Source: Frankiales bacterium
GTDB lineage: Bacteria > Actinomycetota > Actinomycetes > Mycobacteriales > SCTD01
NCBI GenBank assembly: GCA_004299215.1
Contig: SCTD01000484.1
Span: forward strand, 1-7,499
Length of the DNA stretch: 7,499 bases
Direction: 5' to 3'
Part shown: one piece after another, positions 1 through 6,399 of the stretch
Numbering within the stretch: position 1 is the stretch's first letter
Layout of the letters: each line of letters starts with the position of its first letter
Program-made: the position numbers and the translations under genes
The notes under the pieces: generated by a model
Databases searched by the model: none
The model's input: only the letters and a program-made list of their open reading frames with translations
What the model was told of the DNA's origin: nothing

Positions 1-1286
1 GGCACGCGCAGCCTGCTGATCCAGAGCGCGGCGAAGCCTGCGAGGAGGCCACCGACGAGGCCGCCGAGGAAGCCGGCGCCGACGAAGCCCGCGATGGCGC
101 CGACGGTGAAGCCGGGTGCCAGGCCGGGCCTGTCGGCGATGGCGTACGCGATGTAGCCGGCGAGCGCAGGCACCAGGAAGCTGAACGCCAGCGCGCCGAG
201 CTTGAAGAGCACCGCGCCGAGGTAGGTGGACAGGCCCCCGTCGGGGAGGTTCGCCAGCGAGTTCTCCAGGACGACGGCGTCCGCCACGTCGGTGATCTGG
301 TAGCCGCCGAGCAGGAAGCCGAGGGCGATGAGCAGACCGCCGGCGGCGACGAACGGGATCATGTAGCTGACGCCGGTGAGCAGGATCTGCCGGAGACGGA
401 CGCCCCACGGGAGGTCGACGCTGCCGGTCTCGGCGGCCGCGGCAGCCGTCCCGGAGACGCGCGCTGCCGCCGGGTCGTCGGCGGCGCGGACCGCCTCGGC
501 CACCATCGCGTCGGGCTCGTTGATGGCGCGCTTGACCCCGGAGGCGACGACGGGCTTGCCGGCGAACCTCTCCCGGTTCTTCACGCCCACGTCGGTGGCG
601 AAGACGACGGCTGCGGCACCGGCGATGACGGCCGGCTCCAGCGGCGTGGAGCCGGACGATCCCTGCGTCTCGACGACCACGCGGACGCCCGCGCGCTCAC
701 CGGCGGCGATCAGGGCATCGGCCGCCATGTAGGTGTGCGCGATCCCGGTGGGGCAGGCGGTCACGGCGACCACGGTGCGCTGCGCGGGGGGCGCCGTCGC
801 TGCGGGCGCAGGGGCCGCCGCGGCCGCTGCTGCCGGCGGGGCCACCGCGGCGCTGACCAGCGCGACGACCGCGTCGGCGTCGGCGGCGGCGCGGAGGGCA
901 GCCGGGAAGTCGGGCTTCACCAGCGAGCGCGCCAGGGCCGAGAGCAGCTTCAGGTGCTCGCTGCCACCACCGGCCGGGGCGGCCAGCAGGAAGACCAGGT
1001 CAGCCGCGCCGTCCTTGGCGCCGAAGTCGGCGCCGGGGGCGAGCCGCGCGACCGCGAGCGTGGGCACGGAGACGTGCTCGGAGCGGCAGTGCGGGATCGC
1101 CAGGCCGCCGGGCAGGCCGGTCGCCGACTGCGCCTCGCGGGCCATCGCGTCGGCGTGCAGGCCGGCCGCGTCGGACGCGCGACCCGAGGCCACGACGAGC
1201 TCGACCAGGGCGCGGACGACCTCGTCGGAGGTCCGGCCGAGATCGGCGTCGAGGACGACGAGCTGGGGAGTGAGCAGGTCGGTCAT
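1..1286 (-). CDS. fruA: Fructose-specific PTS permease, EIIABC fusion (partial, C-terminus off the left edge)
   Basis: Membrane permease that imports fructose while phosphorylating it to fructose 1-phosphate, using phosphate relayed from enzyme I and HPr. About 428 residues are visible from an ATG at 1286, with AGGA six bases upstream (1293-1296). Domains in order: IIA at about residues 1-145, with phospho-acceptor His66 in GGLAIPHCRSEHV; an Ala/Pro-rich linker at about 147-169; IIB at about 170-265, with the phospho-cysteine Cys178 in TACPTGIAHTYMAADAL; then the start of IIC from about residue 290. Hydrophobic segments of IIC are seen near 300-325, 357-380 and 390-425. The rest of IIC, including most of the sugar-binding part, is outside the window. 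The gene lies 28 bp downstream of the 1-phosphofructokinase gene and is the third gene of the operon. The three-domain fusion is the usual form in Gram-positives and actinobacteria (often called ptsF); enterobacteria split it into FruA and FruB. Fructose specificity is inferred from the IIB motif and the neighbours. Confidence 0.93.
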   Translation of the reverse strand, partial: MTDLLTPQLVVLDADLGRTSDEVVRALVELVVASGRASDAAGLHADAMAREAQSATGLPGGLAIPHCRSEHVSVPTLAVARLAPGADFGAKDGAADLVFLLAAPAGGGSEHLKLLSALARSLVKPDFPAALRAAADADAVVALVSAAVAPPAAAAAAAPAPAATAPPAQRTVVAVTACPTGIAHTYMAADALIAAGERAGVRVVVETQGSSGSTPLEPAVIAGAAAVVFATDVGVKNRERFAGKPVVASGVKRAINEPDAMVAEAVRAADDPAAARVSGTAAAAAETGSVDLPWGVRLRQILLTGVSYMIPFVAAGGLLIALGFLLGGYQITDVADAVVLENSLANLPDGGLSTYLGAVLFKLGALAFSFLVPALAGYIAYAIADRPGLAPGFTVGAIAGFVGAGFLGGLVGGLLAGFAALWISRLRV

Positions 1287-1314
1287 GACGTGTCCTGTTC
1301 GACGGAGGGCTGGG

Positions 1315-2271
1315 TCAGGAGCGGTGTGTGGTGAGCGCGTGCACCTGGACGTCGCCGGCCCGGAGGTCGGCGGGGGTCGGCAGGGTGGAGCCGGGGAGGC
1401 CGGCGGCAGCAGCGCCGTGGGCCACCGCTGAACGGAGCCGGTCGGCGGGGTCCGCTCCGGCGAGGTCGGCGAGCAGGTAGCCGGCCAGCGCCGAGTCGCC
1501 GGCACCGACCGTGCTGAGCCGTCTGATGGCGGGCGGGCGGGCGACCCAGACGCCACCGCGGGTCGCGAGCACGGCTCCGGCGGCGCCCAGGGTGGCGAGC
1601 ACGGCCTCCACGCCGCGGTCGACCAGGCCGGCGGCGGCAGCAGCGGCCGCGTCGACGTCGTCCTCGAGGTCGGCGCCCACGACGCCTGCCAGCTCGGCGA
1701 GCTCCTCGCCGTTCGGCTTGACCAGCTGCGGCAGGCGGGCGACGCCGTCGGCGAGCGTCGCCAGCAGCGGCGGACCGGAGGTGTCCACCGCCACGGCCGC
1801 ACCGCTGGCCCGCAGCCGCCCGACGAGCTCGCCGTACCAGCCGTCCGGGACGCCAGGCGGCAGCGAGCCGGACAGGACGACCCAGCGCGCGCCGGCGGCC
1901 TCGCGCTCCAGGGTGGCCGAGAGCGCGGCGAGCTGCTCCGCGGACAGCGGCAGCCCGGGCTCGTTGACCTTGGTGGTGGTGCCGTCGGGCTCGGCGATCG
2001 TCAGGTTCACGCGCAGCCGTCCGGTCACCTCGACCGCGCGGTGCGGGATGCCCAGGTCGCGCAGTCCGATGACGAGCGGGTCGTCGTGCTCACCAGGCAG
2101 CACCGCCACGGCACTGCGGCCGGCGGACAGCACCACCCGGGCCACGTTGACGCCCTTGCCGGCGGGCACGCTGGTGGTGGCGACCGCACGCTGGACCCGG
2201 CCCCGCTCGAGCGGGCCGTCGAGGGTGACGGTGCGGTCCAGGCTCGGGTTGGCGGTCAGGGTGACGATCAC
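1315..2271 (-). CDS. fruK: 1-phosphofructokinase (PfkB family)
   Basis: Phosphorylates fructose 1-phosphate, the product of the neighbouring permease, to fructose 1,6-bisphosphate with ATP in the cytoplasm. It has 318 residues, normal for the family. It opens with the PfkB N-terminal strand MIVTLTANPSLDRTV, followed by the sugar-binding AGKGVNVARV (residues 37-46). The central KPNGEEL (185-191) is typical of 1-phosphofructokinase and tagatose-6-phosphate kinase. The C-terminal anion-hole motif STVGAGDSALAGYL (253-266) carries the catalytic base Asp259. The start is a GTG at 2271 that overlaps the stop of the upstream regulator gene as GTGA, with a weak GAGGT Shine-Dalgarno nine bases upstream (2281-2285), so translation is probably coupled. 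The closest alternative would be another PfkB sugar-phosphate kinase such as tagatose-6-phosphate kinase; the fructose PTS context makes FruK much more likely. Confidence 0.95.
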   Translation of the reverse strand: MIVTLTANPSLDRTVTLDGPLERGRVQRAVATTSVPAGKGVNVARVVLSAGRSAVAVLPGEHDDPLVIGLRDLGIPHRAVEVTGRLRVNLTIAEPDGTTTKVNEPGLPLSAEQLAALSATLEREAAGARWVVLSGSLPPGVPDGWYGELVGRLRASGAAVAVDTSGPPLLATLADGVARLPQLVKPNGEELAELAGVVGADLEDDVDAAAAAAAGLVDRGVEAVLATLGAAGAVLATRGGVWVARPPAIRRLSTVGAGDSALAGYLLADLAGADPADRLRSAVAHGAAAAGLPGSTLPTPADLRAGDVQVHALTTHRS

Positions 2272-3035
2272 GCGATCACGACCTCGACGTCGGCCTTGCG
2301 CAGTGCGCGGGCGTCCCGGTCGGCGATCCCGTCGTCGGTGACCAGCACGTCGACCGAAGCCGTCTCGGCGAACCGGACCAGGTCGTCACGGCCGAGCTTG
2401 GCGGAGTCGGCGAGGACGACCACGCGGCGGGCCGCGCCGACGAGCGCGCGCTTGACCGCGGCCTCGTCGGAGTTCGGCGTCGAGAGGCCGCGGGCGGGCG
2501 AGAAGGCGTTGGTGCCGACGAAGGCGACGTCGGCCCGGAGCTCGCCGAAGGCCCGCACGGTGTCCGGGCCGACGGCGGCCAGCGTGGTGCCGCGCACCTG
2601 GCCGCCGACGACGTGCAGGGTGATGCCGGCGACGCCGGCGAGCCGGGCCGCGATCGGCACGGCGTGGGTGACGACGACGAGCTGGCGGTCCGACGGCAGG
2701 AGCAGGGCCAGCCGGCCGGTGGTGGTGCCCGCGTCGAGCAGCACGCTGCCGCCGGCAGGGGGCAGGAAGGCGAGGGCCGCCTTGGCGATGAGGTCCTTCT
2801 GCGCCGCGGCGGTGCTGTCGCGATCGCCGAGGCCGGGCTCCACCGCGGCGACGACGGAGGTGGACACGGCGCCGCCGTGCACGCGGCGGAGCAGGCCGGC
2901 CCGCTCGAGCACGGCCAGGTCGCGGCGGACCGTCTCCGTCGTCACCCCGAAGCTGGCCGCCAGGTCGGCGACGGTGACCCGTCCGTGACGCGCGACGAGG
3001 CCGGCCACCGCCTGGTGCCGCTCCTCCGCGTACAT
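2268..3035 (-). CDS. fruR: DeoR-family transcriptional regulator of the fructose operon
   Basis: DNA-binding regulator of 255 residues, a normal DeoR-family length. The N-terminal winged helix-turn-helix spans about residues 5-56, with recognition helix VTTETVRRDLAVLERAG (31-47) and wing LLRRVHGGAV, both hallmarks of the family. The C-terminal DeoRC sugar-phosphate sensor domain (about 75-235) shows LLDAGTTTGRLALLL, VGGQVRGTTLAAVGP and a FVGTNAF-to-VVVLADSAKLGR stretch. The start chosen is ATG at 3035 because MYAEERHQAV is the canonical N-terminus and GGTGAG lies just upstream; the frame stays open further upstream to 3116, but that would run through the promoter. It is the first gene of an operon with 1-phosphofructokinase and the fructose permease, and divergent from ptsI. 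It probably controls both units, with fructose 1-phosphate or a related sugar phosphate as effector; that role is inferred from family and position. Other sugar-operon DeoR regulators look alike, so the symbol rests mainly on context. Confidence 0.92.
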   Translation of the reverse strand: MYAEERHQAVAGLVARHGRVTVADLAASFGVTTETVRRDLAVLERAGLLRRVHGGAVSTSVVAAVEPGLGDRDSTAAAQKDLIAKAALAFLPPAGGSVLLDAGTTTGRLALLLPSDRQLVVVTHAVPIAARLAGVAGITLHVVGGQVRGTTLAAVGPDTVRAFGELRADVAFVGTNAFSPARGLSTPNSDEAAVKRALVGAARRVVVLADSAKLGRDDLVRFAETASVDVLVTDDGIADRDARALRKADVEVVIA

Positions 3036-3079
3036 CTGCTCACCGCCCGGTCGTGTTGGTCCGGCTGTTGTCTTGTGTT

Positions 3080-3109
3080 GTTCTACGCCCGAACGTCTTG
3101 ACGTGTCAA
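3080..3109 (-). promoter_or_regulatory. Predicted promoter of the fruR-fruK-fruA operon
   Basis: On the minus strand a perfect -35 box TTGACA (3109 to 3104) is followed, after 18 bp, by TAGAAC (3085 to 3080) as a -10 box. This predicts transcription starting near 3073, about 37 nt before the fruR ATG. The -35 box is half of the inverted repeat at 3097-3110, so a protein bound there would block it. This is pattern-based only; no start site is known. Confidence 0.6.
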
Positions 3110-3110
3110 G
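3097..3110. promoter_or_regulatory. Perfect inverted repeat, probable operator 1
   Basis: CTTGAC-GT-GTCAAG is a perfect inverted repeat with 6-bp arms and a 2-bp centre. It contains the -35 boxes of both divergent promoters. The most likely ligand is the adjacent DeoR-family regulator; another sugar regulator is possible. Because both -35 boxes are made from the two arms of one site, one bound dimer could shut both transcription units. Binding is inferred. Confidence 0.55.
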
Positions 3111-3127
3111 GGTCACCTCCGTACTGT
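3098..3127 (+). promoter_or_regulatory. ptsI: Predicted promoter of ptsI
   Basis: On the plus strand a -35 box TTGACG (3098-3103) and a -10 box TACTGT (3122-3127) are separated by 18 bp, predicting a start near 3134 and a leader of about 33 nt. The geometry mirrors the minus-strand promoter: same 18-bp spacing, and adjoining -35 boxes at 3098-3103 and 3104-3109. The -10 box overlaps the second inverted repeat (3125-3134). Confidence 0.55.
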
Positions 3128-3134
3128 CCTGACA
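3125..3134. promoter_or_regulatory. Second related inverted repeat, possible operator 2
   Basis: TGTC-CT-GACA is an inverted repeat with 4-bp arms and the same 2-bp centre as operator 1, whose core is TGAC-GT-GTCA. The centres are 26 bp apart. It overlaps the last bases of the ptsI -10 box and the predicted start. In addition CGTGTCA (3102-3108) and TGACACG (3130-3136) are exact reverse complements across the two sites. Short GTC/GAC repeats are frequent in such GC-rich DNA, so this could be chance. Confidence 0.35.
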
Positions 3135-3166
3135 CGCGCCTGCAACCCCGACGAGCGGAGCCGGTC

Positions 3167-4834
3167 ATGGACAGCGCACGCACCCTGCACGGCACACCGG
3201 TCGTCCCGGGAGTCGGGTACGGCCGGGTCGTCCGGCCCGCGCCTGCGCCGGACCTTCCTGCTGCACAGGAGGTCCCGGAGGCGGAGCGACCCGCGGAGGC
3301 CGCTCGCTTCTCGGCCGCGGCCGAGGCCGTCGCGGCGCGGCTGAGCGCCCGGTCGGCCGCCTCCAGCGGGGTCTCCGCCGAGGTGCTGCAGGCCACCGCC
3401 GGCCTGGCGCGCGACCGGGGGCTGCTCGCGACGGTGGCCGAGCGGATCGCAGCGGGTGCGGACGCGGTGCACGCCACGGCGGCTGCCGTCGACCAGTTCG
3501 CCGGGATGTTCCGCTCGATGGGTGGGCTGATGGCCGAGCGGGTCACCGACCTCCACGACATCCGCGACCGCGTCGTCGCCGAGCTCACCGGCCAGCCCGA
3601 GCCGGGCGTCCCCGTGCCGGACGAGCCGTCCGTCCTGGTGGCCGACGACCTGGCGCCGGCCGACACCGCCGGGCTGGACCCCGCGCTCGTGGTCGGCATC
3701 GCGACCCGGCTCGGCGGCCCGACCAGCCACACCGCGATCATCGCCCGCCAGCTGGGGATCCCTTGCGTGGTGGCCGTTCCCGGGGTCGACGAGCTCCCGG
3801 TCGGGGTCCTCGTGCTGGTCGACGGCGCCACCGGGGCGGTCGAGGTCGAGCCGGACGCGGCGGCCGCCGGGAAGGCCGTCAGGCAGGCCCGCGAGGAGCG
3901 CGCCGTCACGGACCGCTGGACCGGTCCCGGCCGGACCGCGGACGGCACCCGCGTCGAGGTGCTCGCGAACGTGCAGGACGGCGCGGGTGCGCGGGCCGCT
4001 GCCGGGGGCGCGGCCGAGGGTGCCGGCCTGTTCCGCACCGAGCTCTGCTTCCTCGGCGCCGAGGCCGAGCCGACCGTCGAGCAGCAGGCCGCGATCTACG
4101 CCGAGGTGCTCGCGGCCTTCCCCGGCCGCAAGGTGGTCGTGCGCACCCTCGACGCCGGCTCGGACAAGCCGCTCGCCTTCGCCGGCATGCCGGACGAGGC
4201 GAACCCCGCCCTCGGCGTCCGCGGCCTCCGGATCGCCCTCGACGACCCGGGCATCCTCGAGCGCCAGCTCGACGCGATCGCCCTCGCCGCCGAGCGCACC
4301 GGTGCCACGCCGTGGGTGATGGCCCCGATGGTCGCGACCGTCTCCGAGGCGCGCTTCTTCGCCGACCGGGCGCGCGCCCGCGGGCTGGTCCCCGGGGTGA
4401 TGGTGGAGGTTCCGGCAGCCGCCCTGCTCGCGGAGCGCTTCCTGGCCGTCGTCGACTTCGTCTCGATCGGCACCAACGACCTGTCGCAGTACACGATGGC
4501 CGCCGACCGGCTCTCCCCCGGCCTCGCCGTGCTCACCGACCCGTGGCAGCCCGCGGTGCTGGCCCTGGTCGCCACGACCGCTCGCGCAGGGCTCGCGGCC
4601 GGCAAGCCGGTGGGCGTCTGCGGGGAGGCGGCGGCCGATCCGCTGCTCGCCTGCGTGCTCGTCGGGCTCGGCGTGACGTCCCTGTCCGCCGCCGCCGCGG
4701 CGGTCCCGGCGGTGGGCTCGGCCCTCGGGACGGTCAGCCTCGACGCCTGCCGCCGCGCGGCCGAGGCCGCGCTGGCGGCGGAGGACCCGGCCGCCGGTCG
4801 TACGGCCGCGCGAGCGGTCCTCGACGGGAGCTAG
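3167..4834 (+). CDS. ptsI: Phosphoenolpyruvate-protein phosphotransferase (PTS enzyme I)
   Basis: Cytoplasmic first enzyme of the PTS: it autophosphorylates from PEP and transfers the phosphate to HPr. At 555 residues it is slightly shorter than E. coli enzyme I (575). Domains: N-terminal HPr-binding/phosphohistidine part (about 1-225), with active-site His188 in GGPTSHTAIIARQLGIPCVV, and a C-terminal PEP-binding TIM barrel (about 255-540). Expected barrel residues are present: Arg290 in GLFRTELCFL, Arg326 in VVVRTLDAGSDK, Glu414 in VMVEVPAAAL, Asn437-Asp438 in SIGTNDLSQYTMAADR, and the proton-donor Cys485 in GVCGEAAAD. The ATG at 3167 is preferred: it precedes the typical LHGTPVVPGVGYGRV strand and has GGAG six bases upstream (3157-3160); the frame is open back to 3053, but that would cross the predicted promoter. 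It is divergent from the fructose operon and likely co-regulated with it. No HPr gene is visible in the window. Its stop codon lies in the same CTAG as the stop of the facing gene. Confidence 0.96.
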   Translation: MDSARTLHGTPVVPGVGYGRVVRPAPAPDLPAAQEVPEAERPAEAARFSAAAEAVAARLSARSAASSGVSAEVLQATAGLARDRGLLATVAERIAAGADAVHATAAAVDQFAGMFRSMGGLMAERVTDLHDIRDRVVAELTGQPEPGVPVPDEPSVLVADDLAPADTAGLDPALVVGIATRLGGPTSHTAIIARQLGIPCVVAVPGVDELPVGVLVLVDGATGAVEVEPDAAAAGKAVRQAREERAVTDRWTGPGRTADGTRVEVLANVQDGAGARAAAGGAAEGAGLFRTELCFLGAEAEPTVEQQAAIYAEVLAAFPGRKVVVRTLDAGSDKPLAFAGMPDEANPALGVRGLRIALDDPGILERQLDAIALAAERTGATPWVMAPMVATVSEARFFADRARARGLVPGVMVEVPAAALLAERFLAVVDFVSIGTNDLSQYTMAADRLSPGLAVLTDPWQPAVLALVATTARAGLAAGKPVGVCGEAAADPLLACVLVGLGVTSLSAAAAAVPAVGSALGTVSLDACRRAAEAALAAEDPAAGRTAARAVLDGS

Positions 4835-6399
4835 AGCGGGTAGCTGGCCTTGCCCTGGTAGGCGAAGCAGCGGCAGCGCGTGTCGTACGCCAGGTCGCGC
4901 ACGGCGCCGGGCAGGAAGAACCGGCCCTGTCCCAGCCCGTTGCCGAAGCCGAAGGAGCTCTGCAGCCGCGGTCCCGCGGACTGCATGCCGGCCGCGACCT
5001 GCGGCCCGGTGAGCCCGCCGCCGGCGACGGCGGAGGAGACGATCAGCCGGAGGCCGTCGCAGAAGGCGTAGCCGACGGCCTCGGCCAGCCGCTTGCCCTC
5101 GAAGGTCTGCCCGCCCTTCTTCAGGATCGCCTTGCACTCGGTCTCACCAGGCCCCGTGTCGCCGGGGTCGCGGGCGTCCGTGACGTCCACCGATGGCGAC
5201 CAACCGGCGCCGATCGAGCCGATCAGCTGCCGGGGAGGGGCGGTTCCCTCGAGCAGCGCGGCAGGGGTGAGGAAGGACGACAACGCGTAGCGCGGGCGGT
5301 AGCCCTGGTCCTCCGCCGCCAGCATGAAGCCGAGCAGCGCGCCGTCGGTCGAGATCACGTGCGTGACGCCGCGACCGCGGAACTGCAGCACCGCTGAGGA
5401 CATCTCGGCGCCTTCCTTGAACGAGTAGACCTCGACGCCCGGGGCGCCGGCGGCCTCGACGCGCTTGCGGAGCAGGTCCACGATCCGCGAGGAGATCTCG
5501 TCGGTCTTGATGAGGATGCCGACCTTGGCCGTGCCCGGCACGGCCTCCCCGGTGGAGGCGTTCCAGCCGCCGAAGTAGCCCTGCGCCTTGAGCCGTGAGA
5601 CGAGCACGGCGGCGAACGGGTCCCAGGTGGGCGCGACGGAGGTGATGAGGTACGGCGCGTAGGCCTGCGCGGCCTTCTGGTCGAGCGAGGCGACCGATGC
5701 GCTGAGCAGCGGCACCCGGGCCTTCGCGAAGCAGGACCGCAGGGCGGCGCCGTCCATCAGCGTCACCGGGTTGAGGAACGCGATGACCGGGCGGTCCTGG
5801 GTGAAGTAGGTGCACGTCGCCTGTGCGGTGGAGCTCGGGTCCTGCGCCGTCGCGATCGTCGCGTGGTCGCGGAAGACGATCTGCACCTTCCGGCCGAACA
5901 GGCCGCCGCGCCGGTTGAGCTCGGCGGCGACGGCCTTGGCCGTCCCCTCCTGGTCGCCGGCGTTGAGACCGTTGACGCCGACGGTCTCGAAGGCCTGCTG
6001 CACGTCCTTCTGCGTCGCGACGCCGATGTAGACCGTGCTCTTGTCCCAGCCGGGGCCCGTCTCGGGGATCGACGCGGCGGCGGGGCCGGCGGCCGGAGCG
6101 CCCGCTCCGCCCGCGCCGGCGCCCGGTGCCCCCGGTCCTGCGGCGGTGCCTCCGGAGGTGGCCGATCCGCCCGGCACGACCGCGCCGCCGGCTGTCGTCG
6201 GCGCCGCGGGGTCCCCGGCCGCGAGCGGCGCACTGCCGTCCACCGCGCGGGGGGCGCCGAGCCCGTCACCTCCGGGAACGCCTCCGGCCCCGAGGCTCGT
6301 GGTCCCCGGTCCGGCGCTCTGCACGGTGCTGCCGCAGGCGGTCACGGCAGCGGTCGCGAGCAGGGCGAGCAGGCACGCGGACATGCGGTTGCGCCTCAT
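4831..6399 (-). CDS. Lipoprotein ABC-type substrate-binding protein (branched-chain amino acid receptor-like)
   Basis: A 522-residue extracytoplasmic ligand-binding lipoprotein of the type-1 periplasmic-binding fold. N-terminus: a positive MRRNR start, hydrophobic ACLLALLATAAVTAC and a lipobox VTAC with lipid-carrying Cys22. Residues about 23-118 are a Gly/Ala/Pro/Ser/Thr-rich linker. The binding domain begins near residue 121 (STVYIGVATQKDVQQAFETV) and shows the family features GDQEGTAKAVAAELNRRGGL and GRKVQIVFRDH, an FLNPVT strand, and VGILIKTDEISSR with THVISTDGALLGFMLAAEDQ in the second lobe. Six cysteines remain in the mature domain (196, 223, 422, 447, 509, 511). The ATG at 6399 is chosen for its charged n-region, though no good Shine-Dalgarno precedes it; an ATG at 6384, with GAGG nine bases upstream, would leave a lipoprotein signal without charge. 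No permease or ATPase gene is adjacent, so it may be an orphan receptor or part of a dispersed transporter. The ligand cannot be told from the sequence. Confidence 0.88.
   Translation of the reverse strand: MRRNRMSACLLALLATAAVTACGSTVQSAGPGTTSLGAGGVPGGDGLGAPRAVDGSAPLAAGDPAAPTTAGGAVVPGGSATSGGTAAGPGAPGAGAGGAGAPAAGPAAASIPETGPGWDKSTVYIGVATQKDVQQAFETVGVNGLNAGDQEGTAKAVAAELNRRGGLFGRKVQIVFRDHATIATAQDPSSTAQATCTYFTQDRPVIAFLNPVTLMDGAALRSCFAKARVPLLSASVASLDQKAAQAYAPYLITSVAPTWDPFAAVLVSRLKAQGYFGGWNASTGEAVPGTAKVGILIKTDEISSRIVDLLRKRVEAAGAPGVEVYSFKEGAEMSSAVLQFRGRGVTHVISTDGALLGFMLAAEDQGYRPRYALSSFLTPAALLEGTAPPRQLIGSIGAGWSPSVDVTDARDPGDTGPGETECKAILKKGGQTFEGKRLAEAVGYAFCDGLRLIVSSAVAGGGLTGPQVAAGMQSAGPRLQSSFGFGNGLGQGRFFLPGAVRDLAYDTRCRCFAYQGKASYPL
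6046..6333 (-). other. Low-complexity Gly/Ala/Pro linker of the binding lipoprotein
   Basis: About 95 residues directly after the lipidated cysteine are almost entirely G, A, P, S and T, with runs such as AAGPGAPGAGAGGAGAPAAG (residues 86-105). They are presumably disordered and hold the binding domain away from the membrane, perhaps through the cell wall. It is not a regular tandem repeat, but the DNA is strongly biased (GGC/GCC/CCG), so length variation between strains is likely. Confidence 0.75.

Larger units (their letters stand above)
3036..3166. promoter_or_regulatory. Divergent fruR/ptsI promoter-operator region
   Basis: This 131-bp gap separates the divergent start codons and holds the most AT-rich patch of the window (about 3055-3110). 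It contains one predicted sigma70-type promoter in each direction, with the two -35 boxes back to back in one inverted repeat. A second related inverted repeat lies over the ptsI -10 region. The predicted leaders are short, about 37 nt for fruR and about 33 nt for ptsI, which leaves no room for a large riboswitch. The fruR leader is rich in AAC/ACA (from the GT-rich plus strand at about 3067-3084). Confidence 0.8.

Noticed and set aside
780..850. GCC/GCG-rich stretch that looks like a simple repeat
   Set aside because: It is the Ala/Pro linker between IIA and IIB of the permease (about residues 147-169), a normal inter-domain hinge.
376..1431. Plus-strand open frames (about 118, 232 and 199 codons) opposite the fructose permease
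   Set aside because: Ala/Arg/Ser-rich shadow translations. The minus strand encodes recognisable IIA and IIB active sites through the same stretch.
2041..2988. Plus-strand open frame of 315 codons opposite the kinase and the regulator
   Set aside because: Composition typical of an antisense shadow (Ser/Arg/Thr/Ala); both minus-strand genes are clear family members.
3053..3166. Possible N-terminal extension of enzyme I back to an ATG at 3053
   Set aside because: It would run through the predicted divergent promoter and the inverted repeats. The ATG at 3167 has a good ribosome site and matches the family N-terminus.
3113..5137. Very long open frame (674 codons) on the minus strand, antisense to ptsI and crossing into the lipoprotein gene
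   Set aside because: Its translation is Arg/Gly/Ala/Asp-rich and low in complexity, with no motif; it mirrors a real gene in GC-rich DNA where stop codons are rare. ptsI with its full set of catalytic residues explains the region.
3763..5397. Open frame of 544 codons on the plus strand overlapping the 3' half of ptsI and running over the lipoprotein gene
   Set aside because: The Arg/Gly-rich translation is typical of a wrong-frame reading. It overlaps two well-supported genes and has no domain signal.
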